Assembly (NCBI GenBank): GCA_027600665.1
Contig: JADGJL010000222.1
Location: 3,832 to 30,627 of the forward strand
DNA length: 26,796 nt
Direction: 5' to 3'
Source of the DNA: Irineochytrium annulatum
Lineage: Eukaryota; Chytridiomycota; Chytridiomycetes; Chytridiales; Chytridiaceae
The notes under the pieces were generated by a model. It was not told where the DNA came from. It was given only the letters and a program-made list of their open reading frames with translations, and searched no databases. The stretch's first letter is position 1, and every line of letters starts with the position of its first letter. Below are positions 1-11,400 of the stretch, in pieces. Made by a program: the position numbers and the translations under genes.

Positions 1-179
1 TTCTTTTTTCTTTTTTTTTGGGGGGATTCGTATATGTTCATTTGTATCGTATCGTATGTGGTATATATATCAAAATAAGAAGGAAGAAAATACTGCAAGT
101 AATAGCTGCAAATAAGAATAACTACGAGGAGATCAGAGGAATGTTCAGGGGGGGGTATACAATTATAGAATATTGTGCT
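1..179. other. Window-edge non-coding flank with homopolymer runs
   Basis: A T-rich tract followed by a run of G at the extreme left, and a second G run near 149-156. It lies just downstream of the minus-strand low-complexity gene, so it probably holds its 3' untranslated region. No coding frame with recognisable content was seen here. Confidence 0.4.
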
Positions 180-863
180 TCAGTCCCACATGACTGTGAA
201 TCGCCCGCGCTGCTCGCTGTTCCGGCGGCCCATCAGGTGCGGGTTCGGGCTCTCGTACCTCGCAGGCGCGGGCGCGGGAGGGAACTGCGGCGGCGGTGGC
301 TGCGGCTGCCTTGGCCGCCAGTTGGCCAGCAAAGGAAGGAGGGATGGTGAGATGATTACGGGAGATTGCGGCGCGATGACGGGTGCCGATGCGGACGGCG
401 CACGGGGCCGTGGAGGTGTGAAGGATGTGCAGGGATGCGTTGGGTGAGGTGCGGAGGAGGAGTACAAGGACATGGATGAGAGGACCGACACGATGGAGCT
501 CGACGACGAGACGGAGGACGTGGAAGACGCGCACGAGCGGGTCGTGGCGGCGGACTGGTGGCAGTAGGACGCGTCGTCGTCCATCTCCTCGTCGGCGGAG
601 GCCCAGGGGGACCCGCCGTGCTTGAAGCGGGGCGGCGTGGCAGCCGTCGGCGTCGGCGCGTCGTCGATGAGGTCGTGATGGTCGTGAATGCCGGCGAGGG
701 ATGGGTGGTGCATAGAGTTGTTGTGGGTGGGGATGTGCACATTGGGAGACTGGATGGGCGTGGGCATGATCGACTTGGCCATGAAGGGAAGGGGAGGGTG
801 GAAGGCCTGATGGGCGTGAAGGCTGAGTGCGGCCAGCGAGTCCGGCAGAGAGAGGAGCGTCAT
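180..863 (-). CDS. Low-complexity Ser/Pro-rich hypothetical protein with C-terminal RGRFTV tail
   Basis: I do not recognise the family. From the ATG at 863 the frame gives 227 residues starting MTLLSLPDSLAALSLHAHQ. It is rich in Ser, Pro, His and Ala, with a long serine run in the middle and a proline run near the end, so most of it should be disordered. An acidic patch (DEEMDDD) sits before the serine tract. The last 15 residues are different in character: RRNSEQRGRFTV followed by MWD and stop. RRNS fits a basophilic kinase (PKA-like) site and GRFTV fits the RFx(V/I) docking motif read by the CCT domain of SPAK/OSR1 kinases in animals; both are inferences from short motifs. The frame stays open upstream to an ATG at 1052 (290 aa), but the extra 63 residues look unremarkable and may be 5' UTR or intron. 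The coding stretch is much more GC-rich than its flanks, which supports a real gene. Confidence 0.55.
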   Translation of the reverse strand: MTLLSLPDSLAALSLHAHQAFHPPLPFMAKSIMPTPIQSPNVHIPTHNNSMHHPSLAGIHDHHDLIDDAPTPTAATPPRFKHGGSPWASADEEMDDDASYCHQSAATTRSCASSTSSVSSSSSIVSVLSSMSLYSSSAPHPTHPCTSFTPPRPRAPSASAPVIAPQSPVIISPSLLPLLANWRPRQPQPPPPQFPPAPAPARYESPNPHLMGRRNSEQRGRFTVMWD

Positions 864-1965
864 GGTCGAGGGAGATCGTGGGAGCGTTGAAGGGAGATCC
901 CTCCCACCCTTTAATGAAGCGCGGGGGCTGGACAGGCTGAGACCCAGTGCAGAATCAATATGAACGCACTTATCCTTTTTGGAGTTTGTCCCACTTTGCA
1001 CAGCCTTCTCCAACTGGGTACGCCGAAGGCGAAACCGCTCAGAGTGCGGCAAACGGTCGCTTGAGCGCAGATGAGCTTCTCTAAGCGCCTGAGCTGGCGG
1101 TGAGGGACCAGGGAGGGACCCCGCTCGGCTTGTGCCCCGCCCAGTACCTTTCCTCGCCAGGATTTTGAAGTTGAATGCGGGCAGGATTTTACACTGTCAT
1201 CGCTCAAGGTAATGAACAATTTGTGTGCCCGGGAAAAACGCGACTTCCATTTTGTTCAACGAAGGACAGGAACAGGTGACCATAAAAACGTACAGGATTC
1301 ACACGGTAGGGCAAAAGGTGTTTTACACAATTTGGACATTCGCAGCCATAGCAACCCAATCTTATTTAGCGCCGTGTTAAGGAATTTTATCTCCTTTCTC
1401 CCTTTCCAACTTATTGTTTCACTACGCGTTCCTTACCATTCCGTTTGCGACCTTACCTCCTTATTTGCAATTATCTCTACTGTTCGTATCTACGTTATTG
1501 TTCACGTGATGCTATGCTCCTTCGTTTCTCATGGTTAAACCTTGCCTGATTTACTCTAATGTCAACGTGCTCGTACATGCCTACAAAGGCTCTACTTCCA
1601 CCGAACGTAGTGAAAACAACGCAATTTTTAATCCAGGTACTGCTATAACATGTCGATTCAAACCATGTTTTCATTGCATACGAATATGGCATATACAATG
1701 AACTGCGTCCACCTCGACACGGCACCGCTGAGGCAGTGGCCTTAATGCGGAGAACATTTTACCAGATCCGGTCCCCTCGGACGGCAGCCATTGCCCACTG
1801 CTTCTTTAAGGGAAATCGAGAAGGTTTTTATGAATCTCACCCATTCGACCACCGAGCTGCGGTTATTGTGAATCACCACCCAAGTGCGAATGTCACCCAT
1901 AAAAAGGGAAGCAAACGTGTCGTCAAAATCCTCGGAAGAAAGGGTGTCTGGATACATAATCCATC
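864..1965. promoter_or_regulatory. Intergenic region between divergent genes
   Basis: About 1.1 kb between the minus-strand low-complexity gene and the plus-strand AlaRS gene, so it should hold both promoters. Several short open frames exist on both strands (for example around 1212-1538 and 1736-1969), but none shows a recognisable domain and they overlap one another, so I treat them as chance. The plus frame of AlaRS is closed by a TAA three codons before its ATG, so AlaRS does not extend upstream without an intron. No clear TATA box or repeat was picked out. Confidence 0.4.
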
Positions 1966-4900
1966 ATGAGCTGGCCGGTGCGCGTCGTGAGGCAGACCTT
2001 CATCGACTTCTTCGTCCAGAAGCACAAGCACTCGAACATCATCTCATCCGCGACCATCCCGCACGATGACCCAACACTGTTGTTCGCCAACTCGGGGATG
2101 AACCAGTTCAAGCCCATCTTCCTGGGGACCGCGGACCCGAACTCCGCTCTGTCCAAGCTGAAGCGCGCCGCGAACAGCCAGAAGTGCATTCGCGCTGGTT
2201 AGTGATGATGATCACCTTCGGTCAGGACGACTTTTATGACGGCTGGTTATAGGTGGGAAGCATAACGATCTTGAGGATGTCGGGAAGGACACGTACCACC
2301 ACACCTTCTTTGAAATGCTCGGCAACTGGTCGTTCGGCGATTACTTTAAGAGGGAGGCGATCCAGATGGCTTGGGACCTGCTTACGGAGGTTTACAAAAT
2401 CCCGAAGGACCGGCTGTACATCACCTACTTCGGCGGTGACGAGGCACTCGGCCTGGGCCCGGATCTGGACGCGATGCAGCTATGGAGGGATCTCGGTGTG
2501 AACGAAAAGCACATTATCCCGTTCGGTTCAAAGGATAACTTTTGGGGTGAGCAACTCACGTTGCTGGCTTTCGTGCGTGCTAATGGTCTGCTTAGAAATG
2601 GGTGATCAGGGACCCTGCGGCCCCTGCAGCGAAATCCACTTCGACCGCATAGGCGGACGCGACGCCTCCCACCTCGTCAACATGGACGACCCGGACGTTC
2701 TCGAGATCTGGAACCTCGTCTTCATGCAATACAACCGCGAGCCGGACCGCAGCCTTCGGACCCTCCCCAACAAGCACATTGACACGGGCATGGGACTCGA
2801 GCGCCTCGTCTCTGTCCTCCAGCAGAAGCGCTCCAACTACGATACGGACGTGTTCACGGGGATCTTCAAAAAGATCAAGGAACTGACGGGCGCGAGGGAG
2901 TACACGGGGAAGGTTGGCGCGGATGATGTGGATGGGTTGGATACGGCATACCGTGTCATCGCCGATCACGTGCGGACGTTAACGTTCGCTATTAGCGATG
3001 GTGGGGTGCCGTCTAACGAGGGGCGCGGATACGTTCTCCGCCGTATTCTGCGGAGGGGCGCGCGATACGTCCGGAAGAAGTTTAACGCCCCTATCGGGTC
3101 GTTCTTCTCAAGCCTTGTGGACACCGTTATATCCGAGATGGTGAGTTTCATGCTGAATGGCACCAGTTTGCCAGCATTGACCGGATTAGGGCGATACCTT
3201 CCCTGAGATCACGAAGCGGGTGGACGAGCTGAAGCAGATCCTCGACGAGGAGGAGCGTAGCTTCGCGAAGACTCTGGATCGCGGCGAGAAGCTCTTCGAG
3301 ACTTGCATGGCGAAGGCTAGGGAGTCGAAGAAGACTGTCATCAACGGCGCGGACGTCTGGAACCTCTATGACACCTACGGCTTCCCCGTCGACCTCACGC
3401 GGCTCATGGCGGAGGAGAACGGTTTCACGATCGACGAGGACGCGTTCCTTACGAACCAGCAGGAAGCGAAAGTAAAGTCGAGGGCTGGGAGGACGGCGAA
3501 GGAGGGCGGGAGGGTTGCGCTGGATGTGCACGCACTTGGGGAGATTGAGAAAAATCCGAAGATAATCAAGACGCAGGATGAGTTTAAGTATTGTAAGTTG
3601 TGTTGTGTTAGATCGGTGCGCCGCTGCTGACAAAGATGGTTAGTGGTTGGCGACATCAACTCGAACGTCATAGCTTTGTTCAAGAATGGCGGGTTTACGG
3701 ACAAGGTCGATTCAAAGGACTTCACGGAGAGCTTTGGGGTGATACTTGACAAGACGAACTTTTACGCGGAGTCCGGCGGGCAGGAGAACGATGTCGGCTT
3801 TCTTACAATTGACGGGAAGGCCAAATTTGTCGTTGAGGATGTGCAGGTGTTCGGGGGCTTTGTGTTGCACGTGGGCTACCTGGAGAACGGCACGCTGAGC
3901 GTAGGGGACGAGGTGGTTGCGTCCTACGACGAGGTTAGGAATCACTGGATGAGTGGGGTTTTGACTTACCTTAGGAACGGAGAAAACCAATTATGAACAA
4001 CCACACTGGGACGCACATTTTAAACTATGCTTTGCTGAAGGTGTTGGGTGCCGGTATCGACCAGAAGGGGTCACTTGTGTCGCCGGATAAGCTGCGGTTC
4101 GATTTCTCACAGAAGGTATTGTTGAATGTTGAGATGGTGGACTTACCGCTTCCCCGAAGAGCGCGCCGACAACGAAGCAGCTTGAGGAAATTGAGAGCAT
4201 TTGCAACGCCTTTATCAAGCAGAACAAGACGGTGTATGCCAAGGAGGTTCCCCTGAGCTTGGCAAAGTCGATTAAGGGTCTGCGCGCCGTTTTCGGAGAG
4301 GTCTACCCGGACCCCGTCCGTGTCGTCTCCGTCGGGTTCGACATCGACGAGATTTTGAAAAACACGTCGAACGACCGATGGGCGGAGACCTCCATCGAAT
4401 TCTGCGGCGGGACGTGAGTATCTGCGCGAGTTTTCGACTTTCGAAAGGTAAATTAAAGGAACTGTAGCCACGTTCCGCGCACGGGAGACATTAAGCAGCT
4501 GGTCATTATTGAGGAATCCTCTATTGCTAAGGGCATTAGACGAGTGGTCGCCCTTACAGGAGAGCAAGCGCATGAGGTATGAACCGCTTTGAAGCTTTTG
4601 CTCTGGTGGTGCAGGATTAAACGGTTGTGTAGGTTCAAATGAACGCAGTGCAGTTCGGCACGAAAATCATGAAGGCGAAGCAGCTGGCCGGGAAGGATCT
4701 TGAGGCGGAGATTAAGACAATGACGAAGGTGGGTAGAGTCTTTCGGGTTAGAGATTCTGAGTGGGTTTCTAGGAAATCGACGAGGGTGTGTTTCCCGTTG
4801 TGAGCAAGGCGAACTTCCGGTTGCAAAGGGATGCTTTGAAGAAGGCGTTTGACGATGAAGATAAGGCGAGGAAGTTGAAGGAGGCGAATGAGGTTGGTGT

Positions 4901-5355
4901 GACATGTTGTTCAAGGGTGCCTAAATGTATTTCAGGCTGTGGAGCGGGTGAAGGCGTACTTCGAAAGCCACCCTCAGGCCGCCTATGTGGTGATGGATTT
5001 GAATGTGGGCAGTAACGGGAAAGTGAGTTGATAAAAGAGAAACTGTTGGGTGTTTTACTAATGTTCACCATGTTAGGCTGTGTCCTCCGCTATTGCTCAC
5101 ATTAAGACCCTGTCAAAGTCGGCGCTTTTGGTGAGCATGGATGCCGGCGCCGGTAAAATCTCGTACAGCGCGGTCGTGTCGGCTCAGGGAGTTGAGAAGG
5201 GCTTAAAAGCAGTTGAGTGGGCGAATGTTGTTGCTGGGTTGGTGGAAGGCAAGGCGGGCGGTAAGGATGACGCCGCTCAAGGCGCTGGATCGCATAAGGG
5301 CGATGTAAGCAAAATTATTTTCAAGGCGGATGAACACGCTCGGAAGTTCGTTTAG
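1966..5355 (+). CDS. ALA1: Alanyl-tRNA synthetase (AlaRS), 12 exons
   Basis: Charges tRNA-Ala and deacylates mischarged Ser/Gly-tRNA-Ala. Exons: 1966-2197, 2253-2546, 2596-3140, 3190-3592, 3644-3933, 3975-4115, 4160-4413, 4468-4576, 4633-4728, 4773-4892, 4936-5022, 5077-5355; 949 aa, close to the usual 950-970 for eukaryotic AlaRS. Seen: class II core with [16 protein letters not shown] in motif 1-2, [20 protein letters not shown] across intron 1, and motif 3 GMGLER near residues 240-245. The editing-domain zinc ligands are intact: HTGTH (His598, His602) at the start of exon 6 and CGGTH (Cys717, His721) split by the 4414-4467 intron. A C-Ala-like C-terminus ends the protein. All 11 introns are 41-56 nt, GT...AG. 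In fungi one gene often serves both cytosol and mitochondria through alternative starts, but no in-frame upstream extension is visible here. The 3' end converges on the giant ASH gene. Confidence 0.96.
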
Positions 5356-5478
5356 AGTTCAAATACATATATATTTCTCATGTATGTAAGATGAGATAAA
5401 TAAGGGTGGCAAATGTCCATCATACTGCTACTTTATCTTTTCATGCATGTAATCTAATCTAAAAATTTTGTTACTGCT
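5356..5478. terminator. Shared 3' region of two convergent genes
   Basis: Only 123 bp separate the stop codon of AlaRS (plus) from that of the giant ASH gene (minus). The stretch is AT-rich with ATATAT and ATAAATAA-like elements around 5366-5403 that could serve as a polyadenylation signal for AlaRS, and TA-rich sequence on the other strand. Transcripts of the two genes probably end within or overlap this interval. This is inferred from spacing and composition only. Confidence 0.4.
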
Positions 5479-8400
5479 CTATTTAAAGGAATCAACAGTC
5501 CTCGCGTTTCGACTCTTTCTGTATAAGGGAGGGAACTCATCATAACGTCTCTTCTTTTCTTGCCCTGCCTTCTTCGCAGACCGCGACTCCTTCCTTTCTT
5601 CTTTTGCGAAGGAGGGTGGCCGGGCGAGGACTATCTGAAGGTCGCTTTCAGTCATCGGCTCGATAGCTTCCGTTAAACCGCTCAAGTCAAAGTCCTTTAT
5701 CTTCAAAATCGCGAACTCAAGGATGTCATGTAGTATTTGGTCGTCTGGTACTGGCTCGGGATCGACAAAGTGGCTCCGTTTAATGTAAAGGAACTATTTG
5801 AAAATTGATGGTGTGAGATTAGATATCCGCACCTACACTAGCGTGACAAAACAAACCTCATCTGCCAAGTTGTTGATAGCTTCCGAAGTGACATTCCCAA
5901 GATCGTTCCGCATTGATTTGATCTTTTCCATTAAACCGGACATCTCACCCGAAACTTGACTCTTGCCCGCTTCTGAGCCAGAAACGGACTTGCTTCCTGC
6001 ATCAGAGCCAGAGACGGATTTAATTGCGTCAATTTCCACCTCATCCTCGACGCCGCCAATAGCAAGAAAGTCAAGGCCTTCCTTCGGATTGTGGACTGAC
6101 ATCTTACGCAACTGCTCCTCCGCCCGAGCAATTTCGGAGCTAATATCGCGGGAACTCTTTTCGGCCGTACCAGTGTCGCTTGTGCCGACGATTGACGGCA
6201 TCGAAATAATTGATGTGGCAGCTGATATGGGGAGAGGGATCATGCGAGGGTCTCGAGTTGGTGTTGTCTTAGCGCCAGTATTTTTGGGCTCCAACGACTT
6301 CGTACTTGGGCGAGAGTCGTTTGACTCTACATCGTCGACCTCGGGTGACATTGGCAGCGACATAGGCAAAGGAATACGGCAGGGATCTATAGGCATGTCG
6401 TTTTTTGCGGGTACATAAATCTTCGCACCTCCTTCTTGATTTGCTGGTGACATAGGCAAGGAGATCGGCAGGGGGATAAGGCGGGGGTCAAGGTCTGTGC
6501 TGGGAGCCCGGTCTTTGACTTCAAAAGTCGAAACGCTTTCAGATCGCGATGCCGGCAAAGGAATGTTGCGTGGGTCGACAGTACTCCAAGCTCGGCCACT
6601 AACGTCCAGAGGTGGGGTCTGTGAAACGCTTGTTGATCGCGATGCCGGCAGAGGGATGTTGCGTGGATCGACGGATGAGTTACTGGTGGTCCTCGAAAGT
6701 TGGGGTATAGAGTTGCCTCCAAATATAGCCGCATCTTGACCATGCGAAGATGCAGCTTCAGAGGTAGTACTCTGAGGCACCACGTTATCTACTACAAAAG
6801 CGCGTCCAGATCCATAGCTGCCGATTTCACTAACTCCGGAACCTCCGTCAGCGGCTGACTTTTCAGCCATCAGACCGGTGTCGACATTTCCGGTGAGCTC
6901 TCGGCCAGTGGGGCTCCTTTCCTTCCTGAGATCTCCAACTGTGCCGTTGAGGGTGAATTCCTTTATTTCATCGGTTAAGGTGTCGATCGCTTGTACGATA
7001 GAAAGACCATTGTGAAGGCGCCTTCCCATCTTTCGTATACAGCTCTCAACCGTTCCGAAACTAATCTCCTTTCCAAATGGCCCAGGCGCAATCAGCTGTA
7101 GCCGGTAATAATTAGTCAAGATTACCACGATGCAATAAAGATGGAAAAAAAACGGGCTTAGCGAAGAGAGAAGTAAGGTGAGAGATATGAGGCTATGTAC
7201 CGTAGGCAAATGCTCGCTTTCTAAAATACTTCGGCTTCTGTCCGTTAAAATAATCTTCACCCCAGTCCCTGTTTATTAGTAGTTAGAAAGTCTTTTTACG
7301 CGAATTATTGTTACCTGAAACTGTGACATCGTACGTTTTCTCTCGTGTTTTAATTAATATTAACGACGAGATTGGCCCCACTACGTGCGCTGTCGCTCCG
7401 AAAATGCAACGCACCATCCTGCCCGGCGGTATTACCACAGGATCCGGGAGCGTTATTGTGCAAGCTTCGTTTGCGATTTCAGCCTCGGGCAGAATCCAGT
7501 CAACATGAAGCGTCACGTCTCCATTGTTGGTCAGCATGATCACGTGTGAAACGCGTAAATCGCATGGTGACCGCCCTATCACTATTAAAATAATTCGCAG
7601 GAGTGACGATATTCTCACCTATGTCAGCTTTTGATGGCACTATGTCTAGTTTCATTTGACCCCCGATACCTTCGAGCACAATCTCCTTATAGTTAATGCC
7701 CTTACATTCCACTATGAAACTGTTGACGAATCTTCCGATGCTCGAAGGACGAAAATTAACGTCGATTTCTGTGTTTTGATTCACCAGTAAATAGCCTTGT
7801 GATGTAGAGACAGTGTAACACGGTTCACGTAGCGGCGGAATGTTAAAGTGAAGCGGAACCCTTCCTTTGTTCGTCAAAGTAAATCTCTCCGTGTAGGTAT
7901 GAGACACGGCGCAAACACCAAAATCAATGTACATGTTCCGGATCGATAACTCAGGGAAGGCGGCTTTCCCGCGGACAATAACGTTAAAGTTTCCAATATT
8001 TGTGACTATCGTCAGTTGGGTGCGGAGTTCATACCCTCCAGACGGATACCAGGTGACGCTCACAACGGAATGCTCCCCTCCGGCAACAACGCCAAACGTA
8101 GGGGTTACTTTCAGGGGGTATGCCGACTTAATGGAAAATTCGAGTGGATATCGTCCGTAATTGGTAAAGCTTAGAGTCTTCGTCGTTGATTCTAGTACAG
8201 GACAGATGCCGAGAGAGAGAATCGAAAATTCCTCCGGCTTTAAGAGCGCCTCCTCGCACTGCCCTTTGACACGTATGTAGTAAAATTTATCGATGAGGTC
8301 GCTTCGAACAATGAGCCTCTCCATAAACTGGCACACCTCGTGCTTGATATGTGTTACAGAGACCTCAGCACTCCGACCGGGAAGCAGATTATTTTTCGCA

Positions 8401-11400
8401 TTCGCAATCTGAAAGAGCGACGGTTTTGCCATATCCCTGACGCTGTAGGATGTCTTCACCGTGCCGGTGTTCTTGACTACTAACTTCACAGTTGGCCGCG
8501 AAACACGTTCGAACATTCCAAAATCGAGTTCCTCCGTGCTGAATTCCAAAATGGCTGTTCCGGCATGCAGGAGAACAGGAACTTTATGAATTGAATATGG
8601 CGACGATATTGTCATGACAACGGTGCTCTTGGTTTCACGGGTTGGCGTGTATGATACTATCACGTAACTTTCGGAAAACGGATTAATAACCAACGAGGCC
8701 GGGATAAATTCGAGGTCAGGAAACTCCTTTTCCAGCTTAAAAGTGACGGGATAGTTCACGTCGCCAACATTCTTCAGCCCCAGTTTCCTCTCGTAAGAGT
8801 TTCCTATCAGGCATTCGGTGAATTCTAACGCAACTTTGGACACAATAAGAACGGCCTCACGACCAAGTCCAATCAGCTCAATCTCCCACGATTCATTGTT
8901 AGTTCCAATGACCAAGCGGCCAGGGGCAGGGCTCTCTTCATGAGGATTAAACACGATAGCTAGGTTATAAGTTTGTCCGGGGAATAGAGATACGCGCGAA
9001 GTGGGCCAATCGATGCCTTTAAAAAAGGTGTCCGTTTCATACAAATCGAATCTGGTAAGATGGAGAATCGCATTGCCTTCGTTTGTTATAGGAAGCAAAG
9101 ACGTGGTGTCCTTTCCAATCATGCAGTGACCGAAATCAAATCGTCGATATTTAGCCAACGAGGCTTTAGCAAAGCCGCCTGCCCCATTCATCTTTAATCT
9201 AATGCTTTGCGAGCAGTCGGGTTCAAATATCACGTCAGAGTTTTGTGGCGTCTCGTCCATGGGCCTAAAGATAAATTCAACCGTCAACGACGTTCCCATC
9301 TTGAGCGTCGAACGGCTTGGAACGATGATAAGACCAGGATTTGAATTAACGAAGTGAAAACTTATGTCCTTGTGCCCAATATTGGTAAAAATTCGTGTGA
9401 TAACCTCTGACTCGCCCAAGGGTTGCCGGAAGAAGTTCAATGTTCGTGTGTCATCACACATAATGTTAACGGCTTTTGGCGTCGCAGTTAATGATATCTC
9501 GTAAACAGCCGTATTGGGAACATTAGGCTTGACCAGGAGCGTTGCCAAGAAAGTGTCTTCTACGGACAAATTAATTTCCACGTTGGCGGTAACTTCGCCA
9601 AAGCTTGGAAGCAAACACGTCGGAGGATCCACCTTCAGGTAAGGTCGCGTTGTTGAAGATGCTTGGCTCGTAAGCTGAGTAGACGTGATTAAATGGAAAA
9701 ACATCTGCCGTCGCTTAAATAACGTTGAGAATTGTGTTTGCGTGCCCTTCTTCCCATGCAGAATCGAATAGGAGCTTTGACTACTCGTCAGACGTGATCT
9801 CGTTTCCACGCCAGCAGCCCCGATGAGCCCTGTAGCACCTCCAGTCAAACTGTCTGCGGCCGCTGCCATTGAAATGTTGCTTTCATTGCTAAAGTTGAGC
9901 GCACCTCCGTGCGATAACTCTCTGCTAGCGATACCTCTAATGCCCCACGTTTTGCTGGTATCTCCCTCATTGCTAACATCTGCTTTTTTAATCATCTTCG
10001 CTATCAGCCTCCAGTAATCTTTGGCGCCTAGCTTCACTGTAAAGTCCGTAAGGCCCCGCTCCTTCAAAAGAGTAGTACGCGCCCACCCAGAACGTGGATC
10101 TAGTGCCGAGTAACTTTCTGACAGCTTAACTATGGCAGATGGCGGCTCCCCGGTATGCCCGACTACAACCCATTCCAGATTTAGAACGGAGGGAATGGAG
10201 CCATTATTCGTGATAACCAGTTTCCGCTGGTACGTGAAGTTACTAGCGATGTCTCCAAAACCAAGCTCCCCTTTATGCCCAATTGCTATGGTTCCACCTT
10301 TTCCTTTCATTGGAATAGTGAAATCACGACATTCAGACTTTATCGTTATACTTGCAGCCGAAAGTGCCGGCGTTCGAGCAATGAAGCGAGCGGCAAACTC
10401 AATGCCCATCGTAGCGGGTATTAGGGCCTGAAGCTCGCTGTGCCAGTTCCATACTGTCCGTTTGTTTGCCGGCCTAGACACTCCCGTCTGCTTTTGGTTG
10501 GAGAACGGCTCTCCTATTTGTGTTATGGCGTACTCATCATGATCGACATCTGCTCGTATAGTGACAGGGACTAAGCCGATGTTGTGTAGGAAAAATCGTT
10601 TTTCGGAGGCGCTGTTGAAAGGCACCATACCAAAGTCCAATCCCTTCATCGCAGAATCCTTTTCATCTAAATAGCCAATTTCCAACTTTCCGATCCCACC
10701 AGAGCCTGATAAGCCTAACTTCAACGGCTCTCTCTCCCATAGAACTTTCAACGCCATCTGATACCGGTTTTCAGAATTAGGCCGGAAGAAAATCTTCAAA
10801 GGTGCAGCTGAATCTGGCTCGATAAAACCTCGCAGTGGGAACACGTCAAATTCGCGTATTCCAACAGGCTGAACAAGAAAATCGATACCGAAGGGGCCTT
10901 CGTTCGCCATCTGCAGTGTATGAATGTATTCGGAGTTAACAGGATGTACCCCGAGATCTACAGTAGCTACGTCGGCCATTCCAGTCAGTAACTCATTGCT
11001 TGACGAATAGATCGAAAGTTGTGGAACGGATGCTCTGCCACGCAGCTCAATGTCTTCGCTGTCCTCTCCAAAATACAGGCGCAATCGAGTAGAAATCAAC
11101 GCTTCGGTCAGTGGCTCGTATTCCAGCAATAGATCCGTTTTACTGTAAGGTTTGCAATGTCCGTCGGGGTTAACTAGGCGGAACCCCGAAGCCTTCAGGT
11201 CGTCTTGCCATGCGCTTGTTCCGCTTTCCGCGTTCTCGTTGTCTCCAAGCAACAGTAGTTTCTCATGTTCCCAACTACGAGGTGCACCAATAGGTCGAAG
11301 GTGGAAATCCACTCCGAGATTTCCTGCGTTTGTAACACTTAGAGTCTTCCTGAACACTCTCATAAGCCGACAGATGCCGAAGTCAATACATCGTAGTGGC

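Noticed and set aside
163..890. Alternative frames overlapping the low-complexity gene on both strands, up to 128 codons
   Set aside because: GC-rich composition removes stops in all frames; only one frame gives a protein with an acidic patch, serine tract and ordered motif at the end.
1212..1969. Several open frames of 60-110 codons on both strands between the low-complexity gene and AlaRS
   Set aside because: They overlap each other, have no recognisable motif, and the interval is expected to hold two promoters.
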